Source: Burkholderiales bacterium JOSHI_001
GTDB taxonomy: Bacteria; Pseudomonadota; Gammaproteobacteria; Burkholderiales; Burkholderiaceae_C
Assembly: GCA_000244995.1 (NCBI GenBank)
Contig: CM001438.1
Span: 3,310,090-3,374,089, forward strand
Length of the DNA stretch: 64,000 bases
Direction of reading: 5' to 3'
The notes beneath the pieces were generated by a model. The model saw only the letters and a list, made by a program, of their open reading frames with translations. It was not told the origin of the DNA and did not search any database. Each line of letters starts with the position of its first letter. Position 1 is the stretch's first letter. Made by a program: the position numbers and the translations under genes. This document shows, piece after piece, positions 47,616 through 56,417 of the stretch.

Positions 47616-47692
47616 TGGTCGGGGTGGCGGGATTCGAACTCGCTACCCCTTGCACCCCATGCAAGTGCGCTACCAGGCTGCGCTACACCCCG
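47616..47692 (-). tRNA. tRNA-Pro (anticodon GGG)
   Basis: A 77-nt cloverleaf with acceptor stem CGGGGTG/CACCCCG, D-arm AGCGCAGCCTGGTAGCGC, anticodon stem CTTGC/GCAAG with loop ATGGGGT (anticodon GGG), T-arm GAGTTCGAATCCC and encoded CCA. Confidence 0.97.
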
Positions 47693-47704
47693 ACGGAGCC
47701 TCGC

Positions 47705-47710
47705 ATTATA
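47705..47710 (-). promoter_or_regulatory. -10 element of the tRNA-Pro promoter
   Basis: A perfect TATAAT on the minus strand, 12 bases before the mature tRNA 5' end; the -35 region is poor (TCTGAA at a 17-base spacing). tRNA-Pro can thus be transcribed independently of the upstream merR gene. Confidence 0.65.
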
Positions 47711-47728
47711 GCCGGAACTACAGGCACT

Positions 47729-48229
47729 TCAGACCGCCTCCACCAGCATGGCGCGGATGGACAACAACTCGGCGCGCAGGCCACGCAGGTCCACCTCCAG
47801 CACCTGCAGGCCTGGCAGCACTTCGTGTGAACGCAGCGCCGGCATGTCGGCACCGTTGGTCGCCGGCGAATCGCCCGCCATGGGCGCCGCACCTTCAAAG
47901 GCATCCAGGCCGCCCACCGGGTCCAGACCGTCGTCCGGCGTCGGATCGTCGGCCACGGGCCCCCGCTGCGCCGCCGCGCCTTCGGCCAGGCGGTTCCGCG
48001 CCCCGCTGATCGTGAAGCCCTGGTCGTACAGCAGGTCACGGATGCGCCGGATCAGCAGCACTTCATGGTGCTGGTAGTAGCGCCGGTTGCCCCGGCGCTT
48101 CATCGGCTTGAGCTGGGTGAATTCCTGTTCCCAATAGCGCAACACGTACGGCTTCACCCCGCAGAGGTCGGAGACCTCGCCGATCGTGAAGTAACGTTTG
48201 GCCGGAATCGCCGGAAGCGATTTCTCCAT
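47729..48229 (-). CDS. MerR-family transcriptional regulator
   Basis: A 166-residue protein with an N-terminal MerR helix-turn-helix: Y-F-T-I-G-E-V-S-D-L-C-G-V-K-P-Y-V-L-R-Y-W-E-Q-E-F and R-R-Y-Y-Q-H-H-E-V-L-L-I-R-R-I-R-D. The C-terminal part is acidic and variable with no metal-binding Cys cluster, so it is not a metal sensor. It sits directly after ihfA, a conserved Burkholderiales arrangement whose role is unknown. No strong ribosome-binding site is seen; TTG 48238 is an alternative start. Confidence 0.88.
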   Translation of the reverse strand: MEKSLPAIPAKRYFTIGEVSDLCGVKPYVLRYWEQEFTQLKPMKRRGNRRYYQHHEVLLIRRIRDLLYDQGFTISGARNRLAEGAAAQRGPVADDPTPDDGLDPVGGLDAFEGAAPMAGDSPATNGADMPALRSHEVLPGLQVLEVDLRGLRAELLSIRAMLVEAV

Positions 48230-48263
48230 TGAAATCAATGGTGTGGAAGGGAAAACCTAGACT

Positions 48264-48635
48264 CTACTCGAACTCCCCTTCGGCCGGCGTGTCGCCTTGC
48301 ACGATTGACTTGAGCTTGTGGCTGGCGTGGAAGGTGACCACGTGCCGCGCCTTGATGGGTATGGTTTCGCCGGTGCGCGGGTTGCGCCCCGGGCGCGGCG
48401 CCTTGCGCCGGATGTTGAAGTTGCCGAAGCCCGACAGCTTCACGTCCTGGCCTTCCACCAGGGTGTGGTGCACCAGTTCGAAGAAGGCCTCGACCATGTC
48501 CTTCGACTCGCGCTTGTTCAGCCCCAGGCGCTCGAACAGCAGCTCGGCCAGTTCGGCCTTGGTGAGCGTGGGCGTCTCCAATGTCGGCAGGATCACCCGC
48601 TTGGCGCCACCATCGGCCTTGTCGTCCGTGCTCAT
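48264..48635 (-). CDS. ihfA: Integration host factor alpha subunit
   Basis: A 123-residue HU/IHF-fold protein that bends DNA as a heterodimer with IhfB. The core [21 protein letters not shown] and the DNA-arm [14 protein letters not shown] are typical. ATG 48635 has a GAGGGAG site 8 bases upstream; the ATG at 48668 would add 11 residues and has no such site. An N-terminal extension of about 23 residues precedes the core even so. It follows pheT, as in many proteobacteria. Confidence 0.93.
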   Translation of the reverse strand: MSTDDKADGGAKRVILPTLETPTLTKAELAELLFERLGLNKRESKDMVEAFFELVHHTLVEGQDVKLSGFGNFNIRRKAPRPGRNPRTGETIPIKARHVVTFHASHKLKSIVQGDTPAEGEFE

Positions 48636-48674
48636 CCTCGGGTCTCCCTCGTCGTTCTTGATGCTCATGCGCGG

Positions 48675-51101
48675 TCAAGCGCGCAGACGGGCGCCCAGGC
48701 GTTGGGCAGCGCGTTCGGCCGCCGCAGCCAGCGCGGCGTCGATGCGTTCATCCGTGAGCGTGGTGTCCGGGTCGGCCAGTTCAAGGCGCACCGCCAGGCT
48801 GCGTTCCCCCTCGGCGATGCCGGCTCCCGGCTGCTTGGGCTTGTAGATGTCGAACAGCCGCGCCTGGCGCACCAGGCCGGTGCTGTCGTCGGTCAGCGCA
48901 GCGATCAGCGCGTCGTGCGCCACCCTGTCGCCCACCACCAAGGCCAGGTCGCGCCAGGCGCTCTGGTGCTTGGCCATGCCGGCGAAGGCAGGCACCGGGC
49001 GCTGCTGCAGCGCGGCCAGGTCCAGTTCGAACAGGATGGGCGCGGACGGCAGTTCGTAGCCCTGGCGCCAGCGCGGGTGCAGTTCACCCACCACGCCCAC
49101 GGGCATCCCGTCCAGCAGCACTTCGGCGCTGCGGCCCGGGTGCAATGCTGGGTGGTTCACCGGCCTGAAGCTGGGTACGCGCGGCGCCAGCAAGGCCTCC
49201 AGGTCGCCCTTCACATCATAGAAGTCCACCGCGCGTTCGGGACGGCCCCACTGCAGCGTGTCCACTGGGCCGAAGGCCAAGCCGCCCAGGCGGACGGGCT
49301 GGGCCACGCCAGCCACGGCGGTGTCACCGGCCTGCACCGAAGCGTCGCGACGGAACACGCGGCCGATTTCGAACAGCCGCACTCGCGTGGCCTTGCGCGC
49401 CAGGTTGTGCCGCAGCGCCTCGACCAGGCTGCCGAACAGCGAAGAGCGCATCACCGCCAGCGGCGCGGCAATCGGGTTCAGCACCTTGATGGGGTCGGTG
49501 TTGCCAGCCAGCTCGGTTTCCCAGCGCGCTTCCACGAAGCTGAAGCTGATGGCTTCCTGGTAGCCCAGCGCGGCCGCTGCATGGCGCAGTGCGTTCGCGC
49601 TGCGGCGGGCTTCGGGCAGCACGCGCGCCGTGACCGGTGCGATGGGCGGCGTGGCCGGCAGCTGGCTGTAGCCGATGACGCGGATGACCTCCTCGATCAG
49701 GTCTTCCTCGATCTGCAGGTCAAACCGCCAACTGGGCGGGATGACGCGGATCACACCTGCTTCTTCGGTGAATTCCAGGCCCAGCCGCTTGAACACATCG
49801 GCGCACTGCGCCTGCGTGAGCGGCATGCCGATGACCTGCGCCGCACGCGCCACGCGCAGCGCCACCGGCTTGCTTTCCGGCAGCTTCAGGGTCTGGTCGT
49901 CCATGGGGCCGGCTTCGCCGCCGCAGATGTCCAGCACCAGCGCGGTGATGCGTTCGATGTGCTCCACCGTCTGCGCCGGGTCCACGCCGCGTTCGAAGCG
50001 GTGGCCGGCATCGGTCGAGAAGTTGAAGCGGCGCGAGCGCCCTGCCACCGCCTTGGGCCACCAGAAGGCAGCCTCGATGTAGATGTTGCGGGTGGCGTCG
50101 CTCACCGCGGTGGCGTCGCCACCCATGATGCCGGCCAGCGATTCCACCTCTTTCGCGTCGGCAATCACCCCCACGGCTTCATCCACCTCGATGGTGTTGC
50201 CATTCAGCAGCTTCAGCTGTTCGCCCTTGCGCCCCCAACGCACCACCAGCTTGTCATGGATCTTGTCCAGGTCGAAGATGTGCGAAGGCCGGCCGTACTC
50301 GAACATCACGTAGTTGGAGATGTCCACCAGCGCGGAGACCGAGCGCTGGCCGCATCGGGCCAGGCGGTCGACCATCCATTGCGGCGTCTTGGCCTGCGTG
50401 TTCACGCCGCGCACGATGCGGCCCGAGAAGCGCCCGCACAGGTCCGGCGCCTGGATGTCCACTGGCAGCTTCGCGTCGTGGGTCACCTTCACCGGCGGGA
50501 AGCTCGGGCTCTTCAGCGGCGCGCCGGTCAGCGCCGACACCTCGCGCGCAATGCCATACACGCTGAGGCAATGTGCCAGGTTGGGCGTGAGCTTCAGCGT
50601 GAACAAGGTGTCGTCCAGGCGCAGCACGTCGCGCACGTTCATGCCCAGCGGTGTGTCCAGCGGCAGCTCCAGCAGGCCGCCGTGGTCGTCACTGAGCTTC
50701 AGTTCGCGCGCCGAGCACAGCATGCCCTGGCTTTCCACGCCGCGCAGCTTGCCCAGCTGGATGCTGAACGGCGCACCGCCCTCTTCGCTGGGCTGCAGTT
50801 GCGCGCCCACGGTGGCCAGCGGCACGCGGATGCCCACGCGGGCGTTCGGCGCACCACACACGATCTGCAGCGGGCCGTCCTTGCTGTGCGGGCCGGCGTC
50901 CACGCGGCACACGCGCAGGCGGTCGGCGTTGGGGTGCTGCTCGGCTTCCACGATCTCGCCCACCACCACGCCGGTGAAGGGTGGCGCCACCGGGCGCAGT
51001 TCTTCCACTTCCAGGCCGGCCATGGTCAGCAGCTCGGCCAGTTGCTGGGTGGAAATCGGCGGATCGCAGAACTCGCGCAGCCAGGATTCAGGGAATTGCA
51101 T
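48675..51101 (-). CDS. pheT: Phenylalanyl-tRNA synthetase beta subunit
   Basis: An 808-residue PheT with the N-terminal tRNA-binding (EMAP-like) domain (about 40-150, V-V-V-G-E-I-V-E-A-E-Q-H-P-N-A-D-R-L), the B3/B4 editing domain, B5 domain, catalytic-like domain and C-terminal ferredoxin-fold anticodon-binding domain. With PheS it forms the alpha2-beta2 enzyme. It begins 18 bases after the pheS stop on the same strand. Confidence 0.97.
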   Translation of the reverse strand: MQFPESWLREFCDPPISTQQLAELLTMAGLEVEELRPVAPPFTGVVVGEIVEAEQHPNADRLRVCRVDAGPHSKDGPLQIVCGAPNARVGIRVPLATVGAQLQPSEEGGAPFSIQLGKLRGVESQGMLCSARELKLSDDHGGLLELPLDTPLGMNVRDVLRLDDTLFTLKLTPNLAHCLSVYGIAREVSALTGAPLKSPSFPPVKVTHDAKLPVDIQAPDLCGRFSGRIVRGVNTQAKTPQWMVDRLARCGQRSVSALVDISNYVMFEYGRPSHIFDLDKIHDKLVVRWGRKGEQLKLLNGNTIEVDEAVGVIADAKEVESLAGIMGGDATAVSDATRNIYIEAAFWWPKAVAGRSRRFNFSTDAGHRFERGVDPAQTVEHIERITALVLDICGGEAGPMDDQTLKLPESKPVALRVARAAQVIGMPLTQAQCADVFKRLGLEFTEEAGVIRVIPPSWRFDLQIEEDLIEEVIRVIGYSQLPATPPIAPVTARVLPEARRSANALRHAAAALGYQEAISFSFVEARWETELAGNTDPIKVLNPIAAPLAVMRSSLFGSLVEALRHNLARKATRVRLFEIGRVFRRDASVQAGDTAVAGVAQPVRLGGLAFGPVDTLQWGRPERAVDFYDVKGDLEALLAPRVPSFRPVNHPALHPGRSAEVLLDGMPVGVVGELHPRWRQGYELPSAPILFELDLAALQQRPVPAFAGMAKHQSAWRDLALVVGDRVAHDALIAALTDDSTGLVRQARLFDIYKPKQPGAGIAEGERSLAVRLELADPDTTLTDERIDAALAAAAERAAQRLGARLRA

Positions 51102-51119
51102 GGTCGAAAGCTCGCGCGG

Positions 51120-52160
51120 TCACTGGAACTGCGACAGGAAGCGCAGGTCGTTCTCGTAGAAAAGGCGCAGGTCGTTCACGCCGTAGCGCAGCATGGTCAG
51201 CCGGTCCGGGCCCATGCCGAAGGCAAAGCCGATGTGGTGTTCAGGGTCCAGCCCGAAGTTGCGCACCACGTTCGGGTGCACCTGGCCTGAACCGGCCACT
51301 TCCAGCCACTGGCCCTTCAGCGGACCCTGGCCGAAGGCGATGTCCACCTCGGCCGAGGGTTCGGTGAAGGGGAAGAAGCTGGGGCGGAAACGGATGTCCA
51401 GATCGTCCGTCTCGAAGAACTGGCGGAAGAAGTCGGCGAACACCGCCTTCAGGTCCTTGAAGCTCACGTTCGCGCCGATCCACAGGCCTTCGCACTGGTG
51501 GAACATGGGCGAGTGCGTGGCGTCGCTGTCAACGCGATAAGTGCGGCCCGGGGCGATGACGCGGATCTCGGGCATGACCGCCGCGCCGGCATGGCGCTTC
51601 ACATGCTGCACGGCATAGCGCACCTGCATCGGGCTGGTGTGGGTGCGCAGCAGGTGGCCGCCGCGCTCGCCCTTGGTGTCGACGTAGAAGGTGTCGTGCA
51701 TGGACCGCGCCGGGTGGTCTTCGGGCGTGTTCAGCGCGGTGAAGTTGTACCAGTCGTCCTCGATCTCGGGGCCTTCGGCCACGTCGAAGCCCATGCTGCC
51801 GAAGATGGCCTCCATGCGCTCGATGGTGCGGCTGACGGGGTGCAGCCCGCCCATGCCGCGTTGGCGGCCCGGCAGTGTGACGTCCAGCGCCTCGGCGGCC
51901 AGTTGCGCATTCAGTTCGGCGTCGGCCAGGGCCTGGCGGCGCGCGGTCAGCGCGGTTTCTATCGCCTGTTTGGCCTGGTTGATCTCGGCGCCGCGCGTCT
52001 TCTTCTCTTCCACCGGCAGGGCCCCCAGGCCCTTCAGCAGTTCGGTCACCCGGCCGGCCTTGCCGAGGAACCGCGCCTTGGCGTTCTCCAGTTCGGCCGC
52101 GGTGGGAGCGGCAGCGAACTCGGTTTCGGCGCTGCGCACCAGTTGATCCAGATCGTTCAT
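51120..52160 (-). CDS. pheS: Phenylalanyl-tRNA synthetase alpha subunit
   Basis: A 346-residue class II synthetase with an N-terminal coiled coil (about 1-90) followed by the catalytic domain. Motif 2 (around F-H-Q-C-E-G-L-W-I) and motif 3 ([13 protein letters not shown]) are present; [11 protein letters not shown] is also characteristic. Start 52160 gives [12 protein letters not shown]; the longer frame to 52232 spans the upstream terminator. Confidence 0.97.
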   Translation of the reverse strand: MNDLDQLVRSAETEFAAAPTAAELENAKARFLGKAGRVTELLKGLGALPVEEKKTRGAEINQAKQAIETALTARRQALADAELNAQLAAEALDVTLPGRQRGMGGLHPVSRTIERMEAIFGSMGFDVAEGPEIEDDWYNFTALNTPEDHPARSMHDTFYVDTKGERGGHLLRTHTSPMQVRYAVQHVKRHAGAAVMPEIRVIAPGRTYRVDSDATHSPMFHQCEGLWIGANVSFKDLKAVFADFFRQFFETDDLDIRFRPSFFPFTEPSAEVDIAFGQGPLKGQWLEVAGSGQVHPNVVRNFGLDPEHHIGFAFGMGPDRLTMLRYGVNDLRLFYENDLRFLSQFQ

Positions 52161-52180
52161 GAACGAGTGCAAATTGCAAG

Positions 52181-52209
52181 AAAAAAGGCCGCCACAAGGT
52201 GACGGCCTT
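52181..52209 (-). terminator. Intrinsic terminator between rplT and pheS
   Basis: A stem of 7 bp plus 3 inner pairs (aaggccg..cac / gtg..cggcctt, 52185-52209) is followed on the minus strand by six T residues, 21 bases before pheS. It either ends the infC-rpmI-rplT transcript or regulates read-through into pheST. No phenylalanine-rich leader peptide precedes it. Confidence 0.82.
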
Positions 52210-52262
52210 CGAATGCTTGGGGCAATGGGCAACGGCGGCTTGCGACGCCGGTGCCCATGGAA

Positions 52263-52619
52263 TCAAGCGAGCTGGGCCTTCACCTTCGCCACGATGCTGC
52301 CAAAGGCAGCCGGGTCGTTCACGGCCATGTCGGCAAGGACCTTGCGGTCGATGTCGATGGAAGCCTTCTTCAGGCCGGCCATGAACTTGCTGTAGGTCAG
52401 ACCCAGTTCACGCGAAGCAGCGTTGATGCGCGCGATCCACAACTGACGGAACACGCGCTTCTTGGTACGGCGGTCACGGTAGGCGTATTGGCCCGCCTTC
52501 ATCACCGCTTCTTTGGCGACGCGGTAGACGTTCTTGCGGCGGCCGCGGAAACCCTTGGCGAGCGCGAGAATTTTCTTGTGACGAGCGCGTGCGGTTACAC
52601 CACGTTTGACGCGAGGCAT
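52263..52619 (-). CDS. rplT: 50S ribosomal protein L20
   Basis: A 118-residue, highly basic protein with the L20 sequence [18 protein letters not shown] and [12 protein letters not shown]. It organises 23S rRNA early in assembly and in other bacteria represses its own operon. It follows rpmI by 26 bases. Confidence 0.98.
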   Translation of the reverse strand: MPRVKRGVTARARHKKILALAKGFRGRRKNVYRVAKEAVMKAGQYAYRDRRTKKRVFRQLWIARINAASRELGLTYSKFMAGLKKASIDIDRKVLADMAVNDPAAFGSIVAKVKAQLA

Positions 52620-52645
52620 ATGTAGCTCCTTTCCTTAACCAGAGG

Positions 52646-52849
52646 TCAGAGACCAGCGAAGGGCATCATCGCGGCGATGTGGCCCATGTTGGTCTCATGC
52701 ACGTTCGCAGAGCCACGCAGGTGGCGCTTACGGGTCGTGGACTTCTTGGTGAGGATGTGGCGCTTGAACGCCTGACCGCGCTTGACGGTGCCACCCGGAC
52801 GCACGCGGAACCGCTTGGCCGCGCTCTTCTTGGTCTTCATCTTGGGCAT
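52646..52849 (-). CDS. rpmI: 50S ribosomal protein L35
   Basis: A 67-residue basic protein beginning [14 protein letters not shown], the L35 signature. Start 52849 is preceded by AAGGAG; a start at 52897 would add residues with no family similarity. Confidence 0.98.
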   Translation of the reverse strand: MPKMKTKKSAAKRFRVRPGGTVKRGQAFKRHILTKKSTTRKRHLRGSANVHETNMGHIAAMMPFAGL

Positions 52850-52981
52850 TTGACTGCTCCTTCTTAGTTGCTCTTCAGGCGGGTGCGAAAGGTCCACACC
52901 ACTTGTTTGGCCTGAAGAAGCTTCTCTTCCGTCGCCCCGGTGACCAGACCGAAGCGGGGAATGCTTGTGTTCCTTGCTGCC

Positions 52982-53530
52982 TTACTTCTTCTTCGGCGCC
53001 AGCACCATGATCATCTGGCGGCCTTCCAACTTCGGCATGTGCTCAACCACCGCCACATCGGCCAGTTCGTCGCGGATGCGTTCCAGCATGCGCATGCCGA
53101 TGTCCTGGTGGGTGATTTCACGGCCCCTGAACCGCAGCGTGACCTTGCCCTTGTCGCCGTCTTCGGCGATGAAACGGCGCAGGTTGCGCATCTTGATGTT
53201 GTAGTCGCCGTCGTCGGTACCGGGCCGGAACTTCACTTCCTTGACCTCAATGACCTTTTGCTTGCTCTTGGCTTCCGCGGCCTTCTTCTGCTCCTGGTAC
53301 TTGAACTTGCCGTAGTCCATCAGGCGGCACACCGGCGGATCTGCCGTGGCGGCAATCTCAACCAGATCCACATCGTGCTCGGCCGACAAGCGCAAGGCCT
53401 CCTGGATGGTGACGATGCCCAGCGGTTCGTTCTCAGGCCCGTTCAGGCGGACCTGCAGCGCGGTGATCTCTCGGTTGAGCTTGTGCTTGCGCTCTGCGTT
53501 GGGAGTACGACGGTCAAGAAAAGTAGCGAT
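52982..53530 (-). CDS. infC: Translation initiation factor IF-3
   Basis: A 182-residue IF-3: N-domain with R-K-H-K-L-N-R-E-I and [22 protein letters not shown], linker rich in Lys/Glu, and C-domain with [14 protein letters not shown]. No ATG, GTG or TTG lies at the expected N-terminus. The best candidate is ATC 53530 in A-C-C-A-T-C-G-C-T, giving (M)A-T-F-L-D-R-R, about 8 bases after AAGGGG. A TTG at 53560 is the nearest canonical-type alternative. ATT/ATC starts are known for infC in other bacteria and support autoregulation. Confidence 0.93.
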   Translation of the reverse strand: MATFLDRRTPNAERKHKLNREITALQVRLNGPENEPLGIVTIQEALRLSAEHDVDLVEIAATADPPVCRLMDYGKFKYQEQKKAAEAKSKQKVIEVKEVKFRPGTDDGDYNIKMRNLRRFIAEDGDKGKVTLRFRGREITHQDIGMRMLERIRDELADVAVVEHMPKLEGRQMIMVLAPKKK

Positions 53531-53600
53531 GGTTCCAACCCCTTGGCGGCCCCCAGGCAAGCAGCGGGACCAAACAAAACGAAATGCGCGCCAGCGTCAA

Positions 53601-55520
53601 CTAGGCCTTGGCCGCGATGTCCTGCTGGATCTTCTGGAGGAAGGCTTCCAGCGGCATCACACCAAGGTCTGCATTGCCCCGGGCGCGCACCGCAACGGCC
53701 CCGCTTGCCTTTTCCTTGTCACCGATGACCAGGATGTAGGGGACCTTTTGCAAAGAATGCTCCCGGATTTTATAGGTGATTTTTTCGTTGCGCAAATCGA
53801 AACTGGCCCTAAGCCCTTGTTTTTGAAGCGTTTTCACCACTTCCTTGACGTAATCGGACTGGGAATCGGTAATGGACGTCACCACCACCTGGGTCGGGGC
53901 CAGCCAGACCGGCAAAGCGCCGGCATGCTGCTCGATCAGGATGCCGATGAAACGCTCCAGGCTGCCGACGATGGCGCGGTGCAGCATGACCGGGTTCTTG
54001 CGCTCGCCGCTCTCGGTCACGTACTCGGCGCCCAGGCGCTCGGCCATGAAGAAATCCACCTGCATGGTGCCGCACTGCCACTGCCGGCCCAGCGCATCCT
54101 TCAGGGTGTATTCGATCTTGGGGCCGTAGAAGGCGCCATCACCCGGTGACACCACGAAGTTCACGCCCGAGCGGCGCAAGCTTTCCATCAGCGCGTGCTC
54201 GGCCTTGTCCCAGGCTTCGTCGCTGCCGATGCGGGCTTCGGGGCGCGTGGCCACCTTGTAGAGGATGTCGGTGAAGCCGAAGTCCTTGTAGACCTGCTGC
54301 AGCAGCACGGTGTAGGCCACGCATTCGTCCAGGATCATGTCCTCGGTGCAGAAGATGTGGCCATCGTCCTGCGTGAAGCCGCGCACCCGCATGATGCCGT
54401 GCAGGCCGCCGGTGGGTTCGTTGCGGTGGCACTGGCCGAATTCACCGAAGCGCAGCGGCAGGTCGCGGTAGCTCTTGATGCCCTGCTTGAAGATGAGGAT
54501 GTGGCCGGGGCAGTTCATCGGCTTCAACGCGTATTCGCGCTTCTCCGATTCGGTGGTGAACATGTTTTCGCGGTACTTGCCCCAGTGCCCGGTCTTCTCC
54601 CACAGGCTCTGGTCCAGGATCTGCGGGCCCTTCACCTCCAGGTAGCCGTTGTCCTGGTAGACGCGGCGCATGTACTGCTCCACCTGCTGCCAGACCGTCC
54701 AGCCCTTGGGGTGCCAGAACACGGTGCCGGGGCTGTGCTCGTCCAGGTGGAACAGGTCCAGTTCGCGACCCAGCTTGCGGTGATCGCGCTTCTCGGCTTC
54801 CTCCAGCATGGTCAGGTACTTCTGCAGGTCGTCCTTGCTGGCCCAGGCCGTGCCGTACACCCGCTGCAACATTTCATTGCGGTGGTCGCCGCGCCAGTAG
54901 GCGCCGGCCAGCTTCATCAGCTTGAAGTGCTTCAGCTTGCCGGTGCTGGGCACGTGCGGGCCGCGGCACAGGTCTTCGAAGCTGCCTTCGCGGTACAGGC
55001 TCACGTCCTGGTCGGGCGGGATGCTGGCGATGATCTCGGCCTTGTAGTGTTCGCCCAAGCCCTTGAAATAGGCCACCGCCTCGTCGCGCGGCAGCACGCG
55101 GCGGGTGACGGGTTCGTCCTTCTTGGCCAGCTCGCCCATGCGCTTTTCCATCGCCGCCAGGTCCTCGGGCGTGAAGGGGCGCTTGTAGGAGAAGTCGTAG
55201 AAGAAGCCGTTCTCGATGACCGGGCCGATGGTGACCTGGGCCTCGGGGAACAACTCCTTCACCGCGTAGGCCAGCAGGTGGGCGGTGGAGTGACGGATGA
55301 GTTCCAGCCCGTCGGCGTCCTTGTCGGTGACGATGGCCAGGTGCGCGTCGGCGTCGATGCGGTGGCTCGTGTCCACCAGGCGTGCCTCGGTGCCCTGCCG
55401 CACGCGGCCGCCCAGCGCGGCCTTGGCCAGGCCGGTGCCGATGGACGCAGCCACTTCGGCCACCGTGACGGGTTGCTGGAATTCACGGCGCGAGCCGTCG
55501 GGCAATGTGATCGTGACCAT
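53601..55520 (-). CDS. thrS: Threonyl-tRNA synthetase
   Basis: A 639-residue class II synthetase with an N-terminal TGS domain (1-60), the editing domain (HxxxH motif around H-S-T-A-H), catalytic core with zinc site, and C-terminal anticodon-binding domain (about 535-639). Motifs include M-N-C-P-G-H and L-P-L-R-F-G-E-F-G. It is followed by infC, 70 bases on. A threonine-rich leader peptide and a terminator lie upstream. Confidence 0.97.
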   Translation of the reverse strand: MVTITLPDGSRREFQQPVTVAEVAASIGTGLAKAALGGRVRQGTEARLVDTSHRIDADAHLAIVTDKDADGLELIRHSTAHLLAYAVKELFPEAQVTIGPVIENGFFYDFSYKRPFTPEDLAAMEKRMGELAKKDEPVTRRVLPRDEAVAYFKGLGEHYKAEIIASIPPDQDVSLYREGSFEDLCRGPHVPSTGKLKHFKLMKLAGAYWRGDHRNEMLQRVYGTAWASKDDLQKYLTMLEEAEKRDHRKLGRELDLFHLDEHSPGTVFWHPKGWTVWQQVEQYMRRVYQDNGYLEVKGPQILDQSLWEKTGHWGKYRENMFTTESEKREYALKPMNCPGHILIFKQGIKSYRDLPLRFGEFGQCHRNEPTGGLHGIMRVRGFTQDDGHIFCTEDMILDECVAYTVLLQQVYKDFGFTDILYKVATRPEARIGSDEAWDKAEHALMESLRRSGVNFVVSPGDGAFYGPKIEYTLKDALGRQWQCGTMQVDFFMAERLGAEYVTESGERKNPVMLHRAIVGSLERFIGILIEQHAGALPVWLAPTQVVVTSITDSQSDYVKEVVKTLQKQGLRASFDLRNEKITYKIREHSLQKVPYILVIGDKEKASGAVAVRARGNADLGVMPLEAFLQKIQQDIAAKA

Positions 55521-55556
55521 GGGGCACTCCGGCGAATCAGGATTCAGGCAGGCAAC

Positions 55557-55583
55557 AAAAAAGCGCGGGGTCAGCCGCGCTTT
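55557..55583 (-). terminator. thrS leader intrinsic terminator (attenuator)
   Basis: A 9-bp stem (aaagcgcgg / ccgcgcttt, 55560-55583 with a 6-base loop) is followed on the minus strand by TTTTTT (55562-55557), 36 bases before the thrS ATG. Its 5' arm can instead pair with the segment at 55615-55623 just after the leader peptide stop (8-9 bp with wobble pairs), giving an antiterminator. Confidence 0.85.
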
Positions 55584-55626
55584 GATGTGGAAGGAAGGGA
55601 AGAAAGGGCGTGACAGCGCAGCCGAA

Positions 55627-55671
55627 TTACACGGTGGTGACCACAGTGCGAGTTCGCGGTGTCATAACCAT
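55627..55671 (-). CDS. thrS leader peptide [14 protein letters not shown]
   Basis: A 14-codon frame (ATG 55671, TAA 55627) with threonine at positions 4, 7, 9, 12 and 13 and valine at 2, 10, 11 and 14. An AAAGG ribosome-binding site lies 5 bases upstream. It ends 43 bases before the thrS terminator stem. Five Thr codons in fourteen is far above expectation and fits a sensor of charged tRNA-Thr: ribosome stalling would free the antiterminator segment, while a ribosome at the stop would cover it and let the terminator form. Confidence 0.8.
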   Translation of the reverse strand: MVMTPRTRTVVTTV

Positions 55672-55710
55672 GATGCCTTTCCCGGTCCTTGTTGGGTGTT
55701 GAAGCGTCCC

Positions 55711-55716
55711 ATTGTA
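55711..55716 (-). promoter_or_regulatory. -10 element of the thrS leader promoter
   Basis: TACAAT on the minus strand, one mismatch from consensus. The predicted start near 55704 gives a 5' leader of about 33 bases before the leader peptide. No good -35 is visible. Confidence 0.55.
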
Positions 55717-55760
55717 GCGCCGCCTGGGCCCGCCCATGCCTGCCGAAGCGGGCGCATTCC

Positions 55761-56285
55761 TCACATGCGGAAGACCTGGTTGTTCTCGATGCGCACCCGG
55801 TCGCCCACACGCAGGTCGCCGGATTGCGACAGGTTGAACTGGCGTTCGCCACCCTGCTCCAGTTGCACCCGCACCCGGGTGTAGCCCTGGGCCTTGCTGT
55901 TCTGGCGCTCGATCTCGTTGCCCAGGATCACCCCGACGAAGGCGCCCAGCACCGTGCCCAGGTCGCGGCCACCGCCCTTTTCGCCGAACTGGCGGCCCAC
56001 CACGGCACCGGCCACGCCGCCGATCAAGGCGCCGCCGCCCGAGGTGGTCTGCGACGCGTGCACCGCGTCCAGGGAACTGACCACGCCGAACTCCACGTAG
56101 GGGTCGTTGCGCTGGCTGCGGCGGTCTTCGCGGTAGCCGCGGTGGTCGCGGCGGGAACCCGGGTCGGACCGCGATTCCGAGTACACCGGGGCGTTGTCCT
56201 GCACCACCGGGCGGTTGTGGTGCGCGCAAGCGCCCAGCAACAGGGCGGCGGAAACGATGGCAAGACGTTGGACGGTGGTGGACAT
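55761..56285 (-). CDS. Glycine zipper 2TM-domain lipoprotein
   Basis: A 174-residue protein with a lipoprotein signal peptide ending L-L-L-G-A-C-A (Cys near residue 20), a charged region (about 30-65), and a glycine-zipper segment G-G-G-A-L-I-G-G-V-A-G-A-V-V-G through G-T-V-L-G-A-F-V-G-V-I-L-G-N (about 85-125), as in SlyB/Pcp-type outer-membrane lipoproteins. Start 56285 supplies the signal peptide. Possible envelope stress role; the exact function is unknown. Confidence 0.85.
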   Translation of the reverse strand: MSTTVQRLAIVSAALLLGACAHHNRPVVQDNAPVYSESRSDPGSRRDHRGYREDRRSQRNDPYVEFGVVSSLDAVHASQTTSGGGALIGGVAGAVVGRQFGEKGGGRDLGTVLGAFVGVILGNEIERQNSKAQGYTRVRVQLEQGGERQFNLSQSGDLRVGDRVRIENNQVFRM

Positions 56286-56417
56286 GGTGTTCTCCTTGTT
56301 TCGAAGCCGGCGCATCGGGCCGCGCGGCCTCCTAACGCAACAGCATACGCAGGCGTTGATGGGCGTGCGCAAGCATTGCCGGCTTTTGCCGACTTGCAAT
56401 CTTTCTTTACGTGCGCG

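Noticed and set aside
48318-51290. 990-codon plus-strand frame opposite ihfA and pheT
   Set aside because: Antisense shadow of pheT; low-complexity composition and no family features.
52160-52260. Possible phenylalanine leader peptide for pheST
   Set aside because: The only frame with adjacent Phe codons has them inside the terminator T-run itself and runs into pheS; this is not an attenuator layout.
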